A program made the position numbers and the translations under genes. The notes under the pieces were generated by a model. The model made no database searches. It saw only the letters and a program-made list of their open reading frames with translations, and was not told the origin of the DNA. Below are positions 1 to 8,324 of a stretch of DNA of 41,997 bases, piece after piece; the first letter of the stretch is position 1, and every line of letters starts with the position of its first letter. This DNA comes from Deltaproteobacteria bacterium. Its GTDB lineage: Bacteria > Desulfobacterota > Syntrophobacteria > BM002. The DNA lies in contig JAJDNB010000225.1 in assembly GCA_022340905.1 (NCBI GenBank), positions 1-41,997 of the forward strand. The letters run 5' to 3'.

Positions 1-675
1 GTGGCAGCGGTTGAGCGGAACCCGAAAACCTATGAACACATCCAACCTGAGTTAATTGGCAACCGACGACGTGTTCTGGTGTCGGACCTTTCTGGTCGCA
101 GCACCATTAAGCAAAAAGCTGATCAATACGGCATTGAGATCTCCAGTAAAGATCCCGTTGCCATGCAGGTTCTGGAAGAGCTCAAAGAGCTTGAGCACGA
201 AGGATTTCAATACGAGGCGGCGGAAGGGTCTTTTGAGCTCCTGTTGAACCGCGCCCTTGGAAGGGTGAAGCGGTACTTTGAACTCGTGGGCTTTAGAGTC
301 CTCGTATCCAAGACGGATGAATCCCAGCCTTCCGAGTCCGAGGCTACGGTAATGGTCAAGGTGGGAGGGAAGGTGGAGCACACAGCCGCCACAGGTGTGG
401 GGCCGGTGAATGCGCTGGACAACGCCTTGCGTAAGGCTTTGGGGAAATTCTATCCCGAACTCTCTCACATGAGACTCAATGATTACAAAGTGAGGGTTTT
501 GCCAGGAAAGGAAGGGACGGCCGCCAAAGTCCGGGTGCTCATCGAGTCGCTGGACAGGGACAGTGTCTGGGGCACGGTGGGAGTTTCGGAAAATATCCTA
601 GAGGCAAGCTGGCTGGCTCTGGTGGATAGCATCAACTACAAGATGTTCAAGGACGAGCAAAGCCAAAAGCAGTAA
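1..675 (+). CDS. cimA: (R)-citramalate synthase, C-terminal part (5' end outside window)
   Basis: The last 224 residues of a LeuA/CimA-type enzyme. The first third matches the end of the catalytic half (ELIGNRRRVLVSDLSGRST). Residues about 85-215 form the LeuA dimerisation/regulatory domain, with the pattern ATVMVKVGGKVEHTAATGVG followed by ALDNALRKAL. Full CimA of this long type is about 520-540 aa, so roughly 300 residues lie upstream, and the GTG at base 1 is an internal valine rather than a start. The family condenses acetyl-CoA with pyruvate to citramalate, the first step of the threonine-independent isoleucine route. Homocitrate synthase or 2-isopropylmalate synthase is possible, but the spacing and the absence of an extended C-terminus favour the citramalate synthase branch. 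It ends in TAA and is followed by a repeat-rich spacer. Confidence 0.85.
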   Translation: MAAVERNPKTYEHIQPELIGNRRRVLVSDLSGRSTIKQKADQYGIEISSKDPVAMQVLEELKELEHEGFQYEAAEGSFELLLNRALGRVKRYFELVGFRVLVSKTDESQPSESEATVMVKVGGKVEHTAATGVGPVNALDNALRKALGKFYPELSHMRLNDYKVRVLPGKEGTAAKVRVLIESLDRDSVWGTVGVSENILEASWLALVDSINYKMFKDEQSQKQ

Positions 676-732
676 CGATTTACCCTTTCCTCCAGATGTC
701 CACCTTCAAGAAAGAGAAATGGAGCTTCAGTG

Positions 733-824
733 ATTTCGGATTTGGGATTGCGGATTGCGGATTTATAAATAGAAGTTATTTGCATCGTCTTTTAATCTGC
801 AATCAAGAATCTCAAATCTGCAAT
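733..824. repeat. Imperfect inverted repeat of GGATT(T/G)-type words
   Basis: The left arm 733-763 and right arm 794-824 are both 31 nt, and 24 of 31 positions are complementary; four of the mismatches would be G-U pairs in RNA. Each arm is itself a run of near-tandem words (GGATTTGGGATTGCGGATT). The loop is 30 nt. It fills the spacer between the citramalate synthase gene and the comEA-like gene. Related words recur at 2760-2864 and near 29590. Confidence 0.7.
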
Positions 825-871
825 GATCAACTTCCATGGGGGCACTCCTTCCTCTTGGTTCCCAAGAGCAA

Positions 872-1453
872 ATGAACTCTTTCTCTCGCACACAGGCACT
901 CATTGTTTTATTGGTGGCTCTCGTTCTGCTCTCTGTTTACGGCTGGAGTTACCTTAATCAGCAGGGCAGATTCAGACAATCCCCTCTACTTTCAGCTCAA
1001 CAGGTCTTTATCCAAGTGTCCGGGGAAGTAAAAAGTCCGGGAATATATTCATTCGACCAACCTGTGACACTGAGTCAGGCAGTGGCCAGAGCTGGAGGGC
1101 TGCTGGCTCCCTTGAGACCGGCAGACCAACGAGAATGGGCTAGTGAGCCGATCAGTAACAGCAGCAGAATTCACCTAATTGAAAATTCTAAGGGTGTCAT
1201 CCATTTAAAATTGGGACAAATGGCGGTTCCCAACCGACTGGCTTTGGGAGTGCCACTGGATATAAATGAGGCCTCTGTGGCTGAGTTGAGCCAAGTACCT
1301 GGCATCGGTCCCAAGTTGGCACAGGGGATTGTGGCCCTGAGGGCCCGTAGAGGAGTGTTCTCGAAGCTAGAGAATCTCCGCGAGGTAAAAGGGATAGGGC
1401 CGGCCACAGTCAGGAGGCTCAAGCCGTACCTTACACTAGGCACTAAGGACTAG
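872..1453 (+). CDS. ComEA-like helix-hairpin-helix protein with SLBB domain
   Basis: A 193-aa protein if started at ATG 872. The ATG at 836 would add 12 residues and has no better ribosome binding site. Residues about 8-27 are one hydrophobic membrane segment (ALIVLLVALVLLSVYGWSYL). A short SLBB-like stretch follows (VFIQVSGEVKSPGIYSFDQP, about 50-110). The C-terminal 60 residues form a double helix-hairpin-helix, with DINEASVAELSQVPGIGPKL and then VKGIGPATVRRLKPYL. This is the ComEA architecture: a membrane-anchored, periplasm-facing, non-sequence-specific DNA-binding protein used for DNA uptake in competent bacteria. No comEC or other competence genes are visible nearby, so a competence role is inferred from the family only. 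The gene appears monocistronic. Confidence 0.8.
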   Translation: MNSFSRTQALIVLLVALVLLSVYGWSYLNQQGRFRQSPLLSAQQVFIQVSGEVKSPGIYSFDQPVTLSQAVARAGGLLAPLRPADQREWASEPISNSSRIHLIENSKGVIHLKLGQMAVPNRLALGVPLDINEASVAELSQVPGIGPKLAQGIVALRARRGVFSKLENLREVKGIGPATVRRLKPYLTLGTKD

Positions 1454-1469
1454 CACCAGGCACCGCCAA

Positions 1470-1551
1470 GCAGGCAGCGAGCAGCGGACAGCATGCAGCA
1501 GTATAATGAGACTAGAAATCTACCTGCTGCTAGCTGGCAGCTGTCAGCTGG
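1470..1551. repeat. CAGC-word imperfect inverted repeat
   Basis: 1470-1502 is a run of CAGC/GCAG words (GCAGGCAGCGAGCAGC) mirrored at 1522-1551 by CTGC/GCTG words (CTGCTGCTAGCTGGCAGCTG). It sits between the convergent comEA-like and PAS-kinase genes and touches the kinase stop codon. It could act as a terminator, but there is no T-tract. The same word family occurs at 4080-4139, 4273-4290, 5445-5466 and near 36400 and 36596. Confidence 0.65.
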
Positions 1552-1552
1552 T

Positions 1553-2641
1553 TTACAGTCGTCTCACTCTAATAGGTCTGCGCTTTTCCCGGGGTATTTC
1601 CAAGGTAACCGTAGTTCCCTTTCCCACTTCGCTCTCGATTTCAATACTTCCGCGGTGATCATTAATGATTCTTTGGCTTATAGTAAGACCAAGACCGACG
1701 TGCTCGTTTTTTGTAGTGAAAAGAGGGTCGAAAACGCGGTGTAGATTTTCTGGCTCGATCCCACGGCCATTGTCACTCACGCTAAATTGTATGCGGTCTC
1801 CTTTCGCAGCCACAAAAAATTTGATCACCACACTTGGGTCTCCAGATTCTAGAGCATTAATGAAGACGTTGGCCAAACATTGGGCGAGGATTTCCAGGTC
1901 CATAAAGGCATGAAACGAACGAAGTTGTTCGCTGGAAGGTGCATGCCATTCCGAAGCTGCCGCCAGTAAACCGTCGGGAACCATATCTTTTGATCGCTTC
2001 AAAAGGTTGTCAAAATCATTTTCTGTCATGGCGGGGAGGGGAAGTGTGGTGAAACCGGCCAGACTCTTGAGTAGATTGTCCAAACGGCTGGCTTCTTGAT
2101 AAATGATTTCCTTGTATAGCCGTCTATCTTTTTCGTCCAGGCCCTTTTTGAGCAAGCGGGCGGCAAATCCGCCAATTGCAGCTATTGGGTTGCGGATGTG
2201 ATGGGCCATCTGATCCACCACTTTTGCCATGGACCGCACCCGCTCCGTTTCAATGGACTCGCGCTGAAGGGTTTTTAGGTTTCCAATATCCTGGATGGTT
2301 AAAACAATAACGTCCTTCTCACTGCCGCGGTAAACAAAGGTGGTGAGATAGGCAAAGAACTTTCGCTCTTTTCTGTCCCGGAGAAGAGCCTCCCCCTCAA
2401 AGCTTCCTTTGTCCAGGGTGAGTTTTATTATATTTGGCAGAAAGATATCGTAGTCATCTTCCAAAAACAAGCAAGAGATCTCGTGGTTGCTACACTCGCC
2501 TGGCTGGAATCCAAAAAGTTGTTCGGCAAAATTGTTGGCAAATAGCATCTGTCCTGAGGGCTCAAATAGGACCAGACCGTGGGGTATTGACTGGAGAATT
2601 TCTTCTAACAAGGCCTGATGGAGATGGCTGGGGTCGGTCAT
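1553..2641 (-). CDS. Cytosolic PAS-domain sensor histidine kinase
   Basis: A 362-aa protein from ATG 2641; a longer frame would need a TTG at 2707. There is no membrane segment. Residues about 12-120 are a PAS domain (SIPHGLVLFEPSGQMLFANN). The HisKA domain has AHHIRNPIAAIGGF, with H147 in the phospho-acceptor position; the residue after it, usually Glu, is His. The C-terminal HATPase has an N box (NVFINALESG), a G1 box (DNGRGIEP), an F box (FDPLFTTK) and a G2 box (GLGLTIS). It would autophosphorylate in response to an internal signal. No response regulator is adjacent, so the partner is encoded elsewhere. It is convergent with the comEA-like gene. Confidence 0.87.
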   Translation of the reverse strand: MTDPSHLHQALLEEILQSIPHGLVLFEPSGQMLFANNFAEQLFGFQPGECSNHEISCLFLEDDYDIFLPNIIKLTLDKGSFEGEALLRDRKERKFFAYLTTFVYRGSEKDVIVLTIQDIGNLKTLQRESIETERVRSMAKVVDQMAHHIRNPIAAIGGFAARLLKKGLDEKDRRLYKEIIYQEASRLDNLLKSLAGFTTLPLPAMTENDFDNLLKRSKDMVPDGLLAAASEWHAPSSEQLRSFHAFMDLEILAQCLANVFINALESGDPSVVIKFFVAAKGDRIQFSVSDNGRGIEPENLHRVFDPLFTTKNEHVGLGLTISQRIINDHRGSIEIESEVGKGTTVTLEIPREKRRPIRVRRL

Positions 2642-2759
2642 CGTGAGTTTCCGCAATGGATTAGGCAAAAGAAGGAAAATACCAGCTGATTCTAGAACGG
2701 AAAGCAATTTGAGTCAACGGGCCAGCACGAGTTATTCAACATATGGGCCAGATAATATA

Positions 2760-2864
2760 GGATTGTAGATTTAAGATTATAGATTCCAGACTGAGGTGCA
2801 TGCATTCTTTAACACAGGTGTTGAGCTTTCAATTCTGCAATCTGCACTCTAAAATCTACAATCC
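2760..2864. repeat. Inverted repeat between PAS kinase and moaA
   Basis: The left arm begins at 2760 with GGATTGTAGATTT, and its exact complement AAATCTACAATCC ends at 2864. Over 30 nt, 25 positions pair. The 45-nt interior also has AT-rich words (TCTGCAATCTGCA). It lies between moaA (3' end at 2940) and the start of the PAS kinase (2641), both on the minus strand, so it may attenuate or terminate moaA transcription. Confidence 0.65.
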
Positions 2865-2939
2865 CTTTGGTGGCAGACCGGTTCTCACCTCCTGGATGCT
2901 CTATTCTCATGAATTCTGGAAATCACCGATCAGTGCGGG

Positions 2940-3932
2940 TCAGCCACCTATGGCAACCATTGGTCGGTTTTGGCATTTACGAAAAACGTCAGGCTGGAGG
3001 CTATGTTTTTCGGGCTTGTTGACGATGGAATCTTTGAGAAACTGAGACAGTTCAGAATCTGTTGCTCCTTGACGGAGAGGGGATTTAATGTCCATTTCCT
3101 GGTCGGAAAAAAGGCAGTTACGCAACTTACCGTCGGCAGTGAGACGTATTCTGTTGCACGAGGGGCAAAAGTGGTGGCTCACTGGACTTATGATGCCTAT
3201 CATGCCTGGCGCATCGGGCCAGCGGAAATGGCGAGCAGGACCATTAGTGTCTTTGGCGACAACCGGTTCCAGTGCTTCCACTCCTCTGAGCTTCTCTAGG
3301 ATCTCATCGGCGCTAAAGTAATGCTTGAGGGTCCATTGGCTATCGTTGTTAATAGACATGAACTCTATGAAGCGAATGTGATAGGGGTGATGGAGGCTCA
3401 GTCTGGCGAGATCCAAAACCTCGTCATCATTGATCCCCCGCATCACCACGACATTTATCTTTACCGGATTGAACCCGACTCGCTCGGCAGCCTGGATTCC
3501 GCGCCAGACCCTGTCGAACTCATCACGACGGGTGATGCGAGAAAATTTCTCACGCTGGAGAGTGTCAAGACTTATATTGATGCGCCGAATACCGGCTGTG
3601 TAAAGATCTTGGCCGAGTTCTTCCAGTAGTACTCCGTTAGTGGTGAGGCTTAGACTCTGGAGACCCGAGATTCCGGTCAAACGGCGACAGAAATCGACGA
3701 CTCCTTTCCGGACGAGCGGCTCTCCGCCAGTAAGCCGAACCTTGTTTATACCCATATTCACCGCTATTTGAATGAGGCGGAGGAACTCCTCGTATGAGAG
3801 GATATCGTCATGATCCAGTTTGACTGTACCCCCTAAGGGCATACAGTAGAGACACCGCAGGTTGCAACGGTCGGTAATGGAAACCCTGAGGTAGTCAATA
3901 GGTCGTTGGTAGCTATCGGTGAGCAGAGCCAT
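2940..3932 (-). CDS. moaA: GTP 3',8-cyclase MoaA (molybdopterin biosynthesis)
   Basis: A 330-aa radical SAM enzyme of the usual MoaA length. The N-terminal cluster is C23-x3-C27-x2-C30 (DRCNLRCLYCMPLGG), followed by the SAM-binding LTGGEPLVRKG. The second, C-terminal Fe-S cluster that binds GTP is seen as FCPSCNRIRLTADGKLRNC. The chain ends in the family's essential Gly-Gly. The enzyme converts GTP to 3',8-cyclo-7,8-dihydro-GTP, the first step of the molybdenum cofactor pathway. No other moa/mog genes are in the window, and no Moco-riboswitch-like structure was evident in the 446-nt upstream spacer. The start at ATG 3932 fits the family's N-terminus. Confidence 0.96.
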   Translation of the reverse strand: MALLTDSYQRPIDYLRVSITDRCNLRCLYCMPLGGTVKLDHDDILSYEEFLRLIQIAVNMGINKVRLTGGEPLVRKGVVDFCRRLTGISGLQSLSLTTNGVLLEELGQDLYTAGIRRINISLDTLQREKFSRITRRDEFDRVWRGIQAAERVGFNPVKINVVVMRGINDDEVLDLARLSLHHPYHIRFIEFMSINNDSQWTLKHYFSADEILEKLRGVEALEPVVAKDTNGPARHFRWPDAPGMIGIISPVSHHFCPSCNRIRLTADGKLRNCLFSDQEMDIKSPLRQGATDSELSQFLKDSIVNKPEKHSLQPDVFRKCQNRPMVAIGG

Positions 3933-4378
3933 TAAAATATTCCAGGAATGAGCCGAGGATAATCCACCGCAACTCGAAAAACAGGGTTTTTGATGTCACT
4001 TTTGTCATAATAAAAGAGCAGGTAAATGAAGTCAAGAAATTTGGCGCATGCATTAGCCGCATGCGCAGCAGGCAGCATCCAGCGGGCAGCGAACAGCAAT
4101 CAGCGGGCAGCGAACAGCAATCAGCCGGCAGCAGACAGCAGGCAGGGAAGACGAGGTCGAGGGCAGATGCAGGGGATCCTGAAAATGACATCCAGAAACA
4201 TTGTTTCCGGATAGAGAGTGGTTAATTAGACTAAAAAAGAGTAAGATCAGTTCTGCCCTTGGAGGGTAACGGAAACTGCCAGCTGCCAGCTTGTCCTGAG
4301 CGGAGTCGAAGGGCTGCACGCTCTCACGTCTTTGGTCGGTTAGGGTGGGCACCGTGAGAAACTAACGAGGTAAGATTT
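3933..4378. other. Repeat-rich spacer between divergent moaA and tsaD
   Basis: This holds a perfect 8-bp palindrome (GCGCATGC at 4044-4051 with GCATGCGC at 4059-4066), a CAGC-word array (4080-4139), the complementary CTGCCAGCTGCC words (about 4275-4290) and a CCTGAGC-NNN-GTCGAAGGG word at 4295-4313. Open frames here are translated repeat words (Ala/Cys/Asn/Gln-rich) and are not believable genes. The promoters of moaA and tsaD must lie here, but I could not pick convincing boxes. Confidence 0.6.
4080..4139 (+). repeat. 21-bp tandem repeat (2 exact copies plus a degenerate third)
   Basis: The unit CAGCGGGCAGCGAACAGCAA plus T occurs exactly at 4080-4100 and 4101-4121. A partial third copy, CAGCCGGCAGCAGACAGC, follows at 4122-4139. 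It belongs to the CAGC word family seen in several other spacers of this window. Confidence 0.9.
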
Positions 4379-5449
4379 TTGAAAGTACTGGGAATAGAGA
4401 GTTCTTGTGATGAAACTGCTGCAGCTGTGGTGGAAGATGGGCACCGCATTCTTTCCAGTATAGTTTCCTCACAAGTTGCAATTCATCGCCCCTATGGTGG
4501 TGTGGTCCCAGAATTGGCCTCAAGACAGCACGTCAAAATGATCATCCCGGTGGTTGCAAAAGCCCTGCAACGGGCAGGTCTGAATATGACCTCGGTGGAT
4601 GGCATTGCTGTTACACAGGGACCGGGATTGGTGGGATCACTTCTGGTAGGCATTGGGGTGGCAAAGGCATTGGCTTTTGCCACCGGCAAACCGCTGGTTG
4701 CGGTGAATCATCTTGAGGCTCACATTCAGGCGGCTTTTATAAATGAGTCGCAGCCTTCCTTTCCTGTGGTTGCCCTGGTAGTCTCCGGGGGGCACACCAA
4801 CCTTTATCTTGTCAGGGATTATGGCAATGCTGATTTGCTGGGGCGGACAAGGGATGACGCCGCTGGGGAGGCCTTTGACAAAGTGGCCAAATTTTTGGAC
4901 CTAGGCTATCCTGGTGGGGTAGTTATTGATAGCCTCTCGCGAAAGGGGAATCCTCAAGCCATTTCTTTTCCGCGAGCCTATTTAGAAAAGGACTCCCTGG
5001 ATTTCAGTTTTAGTGGGATCAAAACCGCAGTAGTCAATTATGTCCGCAAGTATGTTGACACCAGCAAGCAAAATGAGGCTTCCACGCCCGGAGTGAGTGG
5101 GTTTACCCTGAAGGAGTTGCCGCTGCCGGTTGCCGATATCGTGGCCAGCTTCCAGGAGGCTGTGGTTGAGGTTTTGGTGGAAAAAACTTTCACTGCGGCG
5201 AAAAACTTTAAGGTGGGTCAAGTGGTGGTAGCTGGGGGAGTGGCCGCCAACAGCCGTCTGCGCCAAAAGCTCCTGGACGGAGCGGCTGCCCTTGGACTTG
5301 CCTTGAATTTACCCGAGACGGAGCTGTGCACTGACAACGCAGCCATGGTCGCTGCTGCCGGCTTTCATAAACTCAAGAAAAGTGACATCCCCTTGAGCCT
5401 GAATTTCGACGCAATTTCTCGTTGGCCGGATAAAGTAGCGGGCAGCTGA
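4379..5449 (+). CDS. tsaD: tRNA threonylcarbamoyladenosine transferase subunit TsaD
   Basis: A 356-aa protein, typical of TsaD (Kae1/YgjD). It transfers the threonylcarbamoyl group to A37 of tRNAs reading ANN codons, together with TsaB and TsaE. The N-terminus LGIESSCDETAAAVVEDG is the family's ASKHA signature. The metal-binding H111 and H115 lie in HLEAHIQA, followed by VSGGHTNL and the C-terminal GGVAANSRLR. The start is TTG 4379: a GAGG at 4367-4370 is 8 nt upstream and the next residues match the conserved N-terminus exactly. It is a single-gene unit flanked by repeat-filled spacers. Confidence 0.97.
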   Translation: MKVLGIESSCDETAAAVVEDGHRILSSIVSSQVAIHRPYGGVVPELASRQHVKMIIPVVAKALQRAGLNMTSVDGIAVTQGPGLVGSLLVGIGVAKALAFATGKPLVAVNHLEAHIQAAFINESQPSFPVVALVVSGGHTNLYLVRDYGNADLLGRTRDDAAGEAFDKVAKFLDLGYPGGVVIDSLSRKGNPQAISFPRAYLEKDSLDFSFSGIKTAVVNYVRKYVDTSKQNEASTPGVSGFTLKELPLPVADIVASFQEAVVEVLVEKTFTAAKNFKVGQVVVAGGVAANSRLRQKLLDGAAALGLALNLPETELCTDNAAMVAAAGFHKLKKSDIPLSLNFDAISRWPDKVAGS

Positions 5450-5781
5450 CAGCTGACAGCGAGCAGATCCCCTTCTTTTGCTTTGCCCTTTTATCATTAT
5501 ATATTTAGGTACAAACCAAAATGTTCATCGCTGTCTGAGAAAGGTGCTTGTTGACTGGCAGGTTGAAGAAAAAGTCGGTATCTTCATCGCCAGAGCCAAG
5601 TTCGTCATTCCGAAATCCGTCGCCGGCGGATATCCGGAATCCAGAAAAAAACCATACCTTACTGGATAACTCTTCGACTTAGCTCAGGGTGGTGAGTCTG
5701 TCGAACCATGGATCTCGCCCGCCTGCGGCGGACTCGTCCGGTATGACGCATTCAGATGGAAAAATCGGGAGGCCAATAGCA
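5450..5781. other. Repeat-filled spacer between tsaD and the SDR gene
   Basis: Starts with CAGCTGACAGCTGACAGC words (about 5443-5466). It then carries a CGTCATTCC...GGAATCCAG palindromic element (5603-5644) and a TTCGAC-TT-AGCTCAGG word (5673-5688). A GC-rich CGCCCGCCTGCGGCGG stretch lies near 5716. The short frame across 5478-5669 has no ribosome binding site or recognisable product, so I do not call a gene. Confidence 0.6.
5603..5644. repeat. CGTCATTCC...GGAATCCAG palindromic repeat (diverged copy)
   Basis: The arms ATTCCGAAATCCG and CGGATATCCGGAAT can pair around a short GC-rich loop. The flanks CGTC and CCAG match the flanks of the copies at 18308-18334, 28855-28881 and 28908-28935. This is the kind of palindrome seen widely dispersed in other genomes, for example the Neisseria dRS3-like consensus. 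Confidence 0.6.
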
Positions 5782-6756
5782 ATGGCTGAGAATCATGGAA
5801 AGGTACTACTGACAGGAGCCACCGGTTTTGTAGGGGGGCGCTTGCTGCACGCTCTAACAGGGCATGGCATCAATGTGCGGTGTCTTGTGCGCTCGCCCGA
5901 AAAACTCAAAGGCAATCTTTTTTCCGAGGAAACGGTAGAAATAGCCAAAGGCGATCTGCTTCAGGAGGAAACCTTGGATTCGGTCCTTGAAGGGATTGAG
6001 GTGGCCTATTATCTGGTCCACTCCATGGGCGGTCGCACTATTGGAGAGAACAAAATCTTTGCAGAGCGGGACCGAGTAGCGGCGACAAATTTTGTCCGGG
6101 CTGCGGATAAAGCCGGAGTGAGTCGGGTAATTTACCTGGGAGGCCTTGGTGAGACCGGCGAGCATCTTTCCAAACACCTGGCCAGTCGACAAGAAGTGGG
6201 CGAGATACTGGCTTCAGGCCAAGAGCAAGCTACCGAACTCCGGGCGCCCAATATTATGGGTGCAGGCGGAGCGCCCTTTGAAATGCTTCGCTATTTGGTT
6301 GAACGTCTGCCAGTGATGGTTTGTCCCAGATGGATCGAAACACGTTGTCAACCCATCGATATTCGCGACATGGTAAACTATCTTATCGGTTGCTTTCGAG
6401 AACCTGCCACTGCTGGCCTGTCTTTGGATGTGGGGGGCCCTGATATTGTCACCTATAGGAAGATGATGGAAATATATGCCAAGGTGCGCGGTCTTAAGCG
6501 GCTGATCATAACAGTACCGGTGTTGACACCTAAACTTTCCACCTATTGGGTTAACATGGTGACGCCGGTTCCCTCAGGTGTTGTCAATCCTCTGGTGGAA
6601 GGGTTGAAAAACGAGGTGATATGCAGGGAGAATCGAATCCGTGAACTCATACCCATGAAGCTCACAAGTCTCGAGGAATCAATCTGTATTGCCTTGCAAG
6701 AGGTGGAAAAAGGTCCGGGAAAACTCATTTCCCGGCAGGCTTGTTTTCTCAAGTAA
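5782..6756 (+). CDS. NAD(P)-binding SDR/NmrA-like epimerase family protein
   Basis: A 324-aa protein from ATG 5782, preceded by GGGAGG (5768-5772 region). A longer frame reaches 5689 but reads through repeat DNA, so I reject that extension. The Rossmann motif is TGATGFVGG at residues 11-19. Further segments are YYLVHSMGG, DRVAATNFVRAADKAGVSR and IYLGGLGE. The last resembles atypical SDRs of the YbjT type, which often carry a C-terminal DUF2867 domain that is absent here. These proteins bind NAD(P)H and act on uncertain substrates (quinone- or sugar-related). The fold is clear but the reaction is not. It is convergent with the methyltransferase gene. Confidence 0.8.
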   Translation: MAENHGKVLLTGATGFVGGRLLHALTGHGINVRCLVRSPEKLKGNLFSEETVEIAKGDLLQEETLDSVLEGIEVAYYLVHSMGGRTIGENKIFAERDRVAATNFVRAADKAGVSRVIYLGGLGETGEHLSKHLASRQEVGEILASGQEQATELRAPNIMGAGGAPFEMLRYLVERLPVMVCPRWIETRCQPIDIRDMVNYLIGCFREPATAGLSLDVGGPDIVTYRKMMEIYAKVRGLKRLIITVPVLTPKLSTYWVNMVTPVPSGVVNPLVEGLKNEVICRENRIRELIPMKLTSLEESICIALQEVEKGPGKLISRQACFLK

Positions 6757-6808
6757 TCAATGTGGGTCTCGAAAATTTGACGATCCCCCAAGTTATAGTT
6801 GAGAAAGC

Positions 6809-6852
6809 AGGTTTCAGGAAAAAGAGAATGGGAGATGAAACCTGACACCTTT
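6809..6852. repeat. TGAAACCTGACACCT-word hairpin between convergent genes
   Basis: AGGTTTCA at 6809-6816 pairs with TGAAACCT at 6836-6843, and the word continues as GACACCT. The same word makes the longer hairpin at 17769-17833 and occurs at 31953-31976. It lies between two convergent genes and may serve as a weak bidirectional terminator. Confidence 0.55.
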
Positions 6853-7858
6853 ATCCCACAATACCCTCTTTGAGAGCGTGGAGACTCGGAACCGGCACTG
6901 ACATGCACTGGTCGCGATCTGGGTTGTAGGCAAAGCGATAGGACATTCCCATGTTGCCCTGCCGATACATGACCTCCCAGCCTCTCACCAGAAACGGGCA
7001 TGTATCGTTAAAACAGACAAACAAGAATTCCATGTCCCATTGGGTAAAAGGGTTCTGAGGCAATTCCCACTTCAGTAAACCCTCATTGCAGTGGGGGCAC
7101 CGTAACGTATCTTTTGTCGCTTTTTTTCTGCCCTCAAGTTGCTCTGGATCAGGTAACTCCGTGAGAGGCCAGATCACTGAGAGGTCAGGCCGTTTGCTCT
7201 CACCACCTCCACTTTTCTCGGCATATACTGCGTAGATGGGGTCACTGGGGATACCAAGATGACCGTATTTGTCTTCTTTGGGTCTGGGCTTCCCTTTTGA
7301 GACGAAGACCCATGGACTACTATAGATTCCAGCCCGGTTGAAAAAATCTTCAACCAACAAAACCCGCTCTTCCTCTCCGGCCTGGCGCCAGATTTTGACG
7401 GCTTTTTGCTCGAACATGCGATTGGAAAAGATTACCAGAAACAGACCGCCCGGTTTGAGAATTCTGCCCACCTCACGAAAAACCTCGAGAGGTCTGGTCA
7501 TGTAGTCTATGGATACCACATTGAGGACAGCATCAAAAATGTTGTCTGGAAAAGGTAGAGAAGGGTTTTCATTCAGATCGTGATAAACCCAATCGGTGAG
7601 GCCTCGGTTGCGCGAAAGTTCATTACGGTTGAGACCAAGTCCCACAACTCTCTCGGCTTGAATGGTGGAAGGGATGTGGGAATCCCAGCCAGCCATCAAG
7701 TCCAGAATAACTTGATTATCCCCAATGACTAGCTCTCCTATTATCCTTTCTACAGTGGACAAGGCAAGAGAGTCTATATGCTGAACGAATCGATCAGTAG
7801 CATAGAATATAGAGTCATCTGATTCGTCCAACCTGGAAAAAGAATCATCACTTTTCAT
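6851..7858 (-). CDS. SAM-dependent methyltransferase with C-terminal Cys-rich (zinc-ribbon-like) tail
   Basis: A 335-aa protein. ATG 7858 begins one base after the bcp stop, with GGAGG in the end of bcp about 6 nt ahead, so the two are translationally coupled. A longer open frame overlaps bcp and is spurious. The class I methyltransferase core has motif I-like VILDLMAGWDSHIP, then VVGLGLNRNEL, FDAVLNVVSIDYM and the post-motif LKPGGLFLVIFSNR. After about residue 240 it carries CPHCNEG and, about 25 residues on, CFNDTCPFLVRGWEVM, resembling a zinc ribbon. The motif I glycines are partly replaced (DLMAGWDS for DxGxGxG). The substrate is unknown. The link to peroxiredoxin suggests a redox or stress setting, which is inference. 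Confidence 0.8.
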   Translation of the reverse strand: MKSDDSFSRLDESDDSIFYATDRFVQHIDSLALSTVERIIGELVIGDNQVILDLMAGWDSHIPSTIQAERVVGLGLNRNELSRNRGLTDWVYHDLNENPSLPFPDNIFDAVLNVVSIDYMTRPLEVFREVGRILKPGGLFLVIFSNRMFEQKAVKIWRQAGEEERVLLVEDFFNRAGIYSSPWVFVSKGKPRPKEDKYGHLGIPSDPIYAVYAEKSGGGESKRPDLSVIWPLTELPDPEQLEGRKKATKDTLRCPHCNEGLLKWELPQNPFTQWDMEFLFVCFNDTCPFLVRGWEVMYRQGNMGMSYRFAYNPDRDQCMSVPVPSLHALKEGIVG

Positions 7859-7859
7859 C

Positions 7860-8324
7860 CTACGCCTCCAGGGCCTTGAGGGCCTTAGGTATAGTATCTT
7901 TGGGACTGACCTTGTACCAGGTCTGCACCACGTTCCCCTCCTCGTCCAGGAGCAGAGCGGAGCGGATGATGCCCTCATACTTCTTGCCATACATCGATTT
8001 CTCTCCCCAGACTCCGTAGGTTTTTGCCACCTTGTTGTCCTGGTCGGAGAGCAAGGAAAAACCAAGGTCGTACTTGTCAGCGAATTTTTTCTGCTTACCC
8101 GGCGCATCCGGACTGATTCCAATAACGTCGACCCCAAGATCTGCCAGTTGCTCCTTGGCGTCTCTCACATTGCACGCCTGTTTGGTGCAACCAGGCGTGT
8201 CCGCTTTCGGGTAAAAGTAGAGAAGAAGTTTCCTCCCTTTGAAATCCTGGAGGTTCACCTCCTTTTCATCCTGATCAGAAAGCTTGAAGTTAGGGGCCTT
8301 ATCTCCTGAATGTAATTTGGCCAT
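7860..8324 (-). CDS. bcp: Thioredoxin-dependent thiol peroxidase (Bcp/PrxQ)
   Basis: A 154-aa protein, the usual Bcp length. The start is ATG 8324, with GGGAGA about 8 nt upstream; an upstream in-frame ATG at 8342 lacks a site. The peroxidatic C46 and resolving C51 lie in PKADTPGCTKQACNVRD, the C-x4-C spacing of the atypical 2-Cys PrxQ group. It reduces H2O2 and organic hydroperoxides using thioredoxin. It is the first gene of a two-gene minus-strand operon with the methyltransferase. Confidence 0.95.
   Translation of the reverse strand: MAKLHSGDKAPNFKLSDQDEKEVNLQDFKGRKLLLYFYPKADTPGCTKQACNVRDAKEQLADLGVDVIGISPDAPGKQKKFADKYDLGFSLLSDQDNKVAKTYGVWGEKSMYGKKYEGIIRSALLLDEEGNVVQTWYKVSPKDTIPKALKALEA

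Noticed and set aside
4080-4139. Tandem repeat considered as a CRISPR array
   Set aside because: Units are contiguous with no spacers, only 21 bp, and no cas genes are present.
4026-4352. Open frames rich in Ala, Cys, Gln and Asn between moaA and tsaD
   Set aside because: They are translations of CAGC tandem words, have no ribosome binding sites and exist on both strands over the same repeats.
5689-5781. Longer start for the SDR protein at 5689
   Set aside because: The extra 31 residues are encoded by repeat words and the conserved Rossmann start follows directly after ATG 5782.
7859-8137. N-terminal extension of the methyltransferase frame over bcp
   Set aside because: It is the antisense-free shifted reading of bcp (Arg/Ser/Thr-rich); the ATG at 7858 with GGAGG is a clear start.
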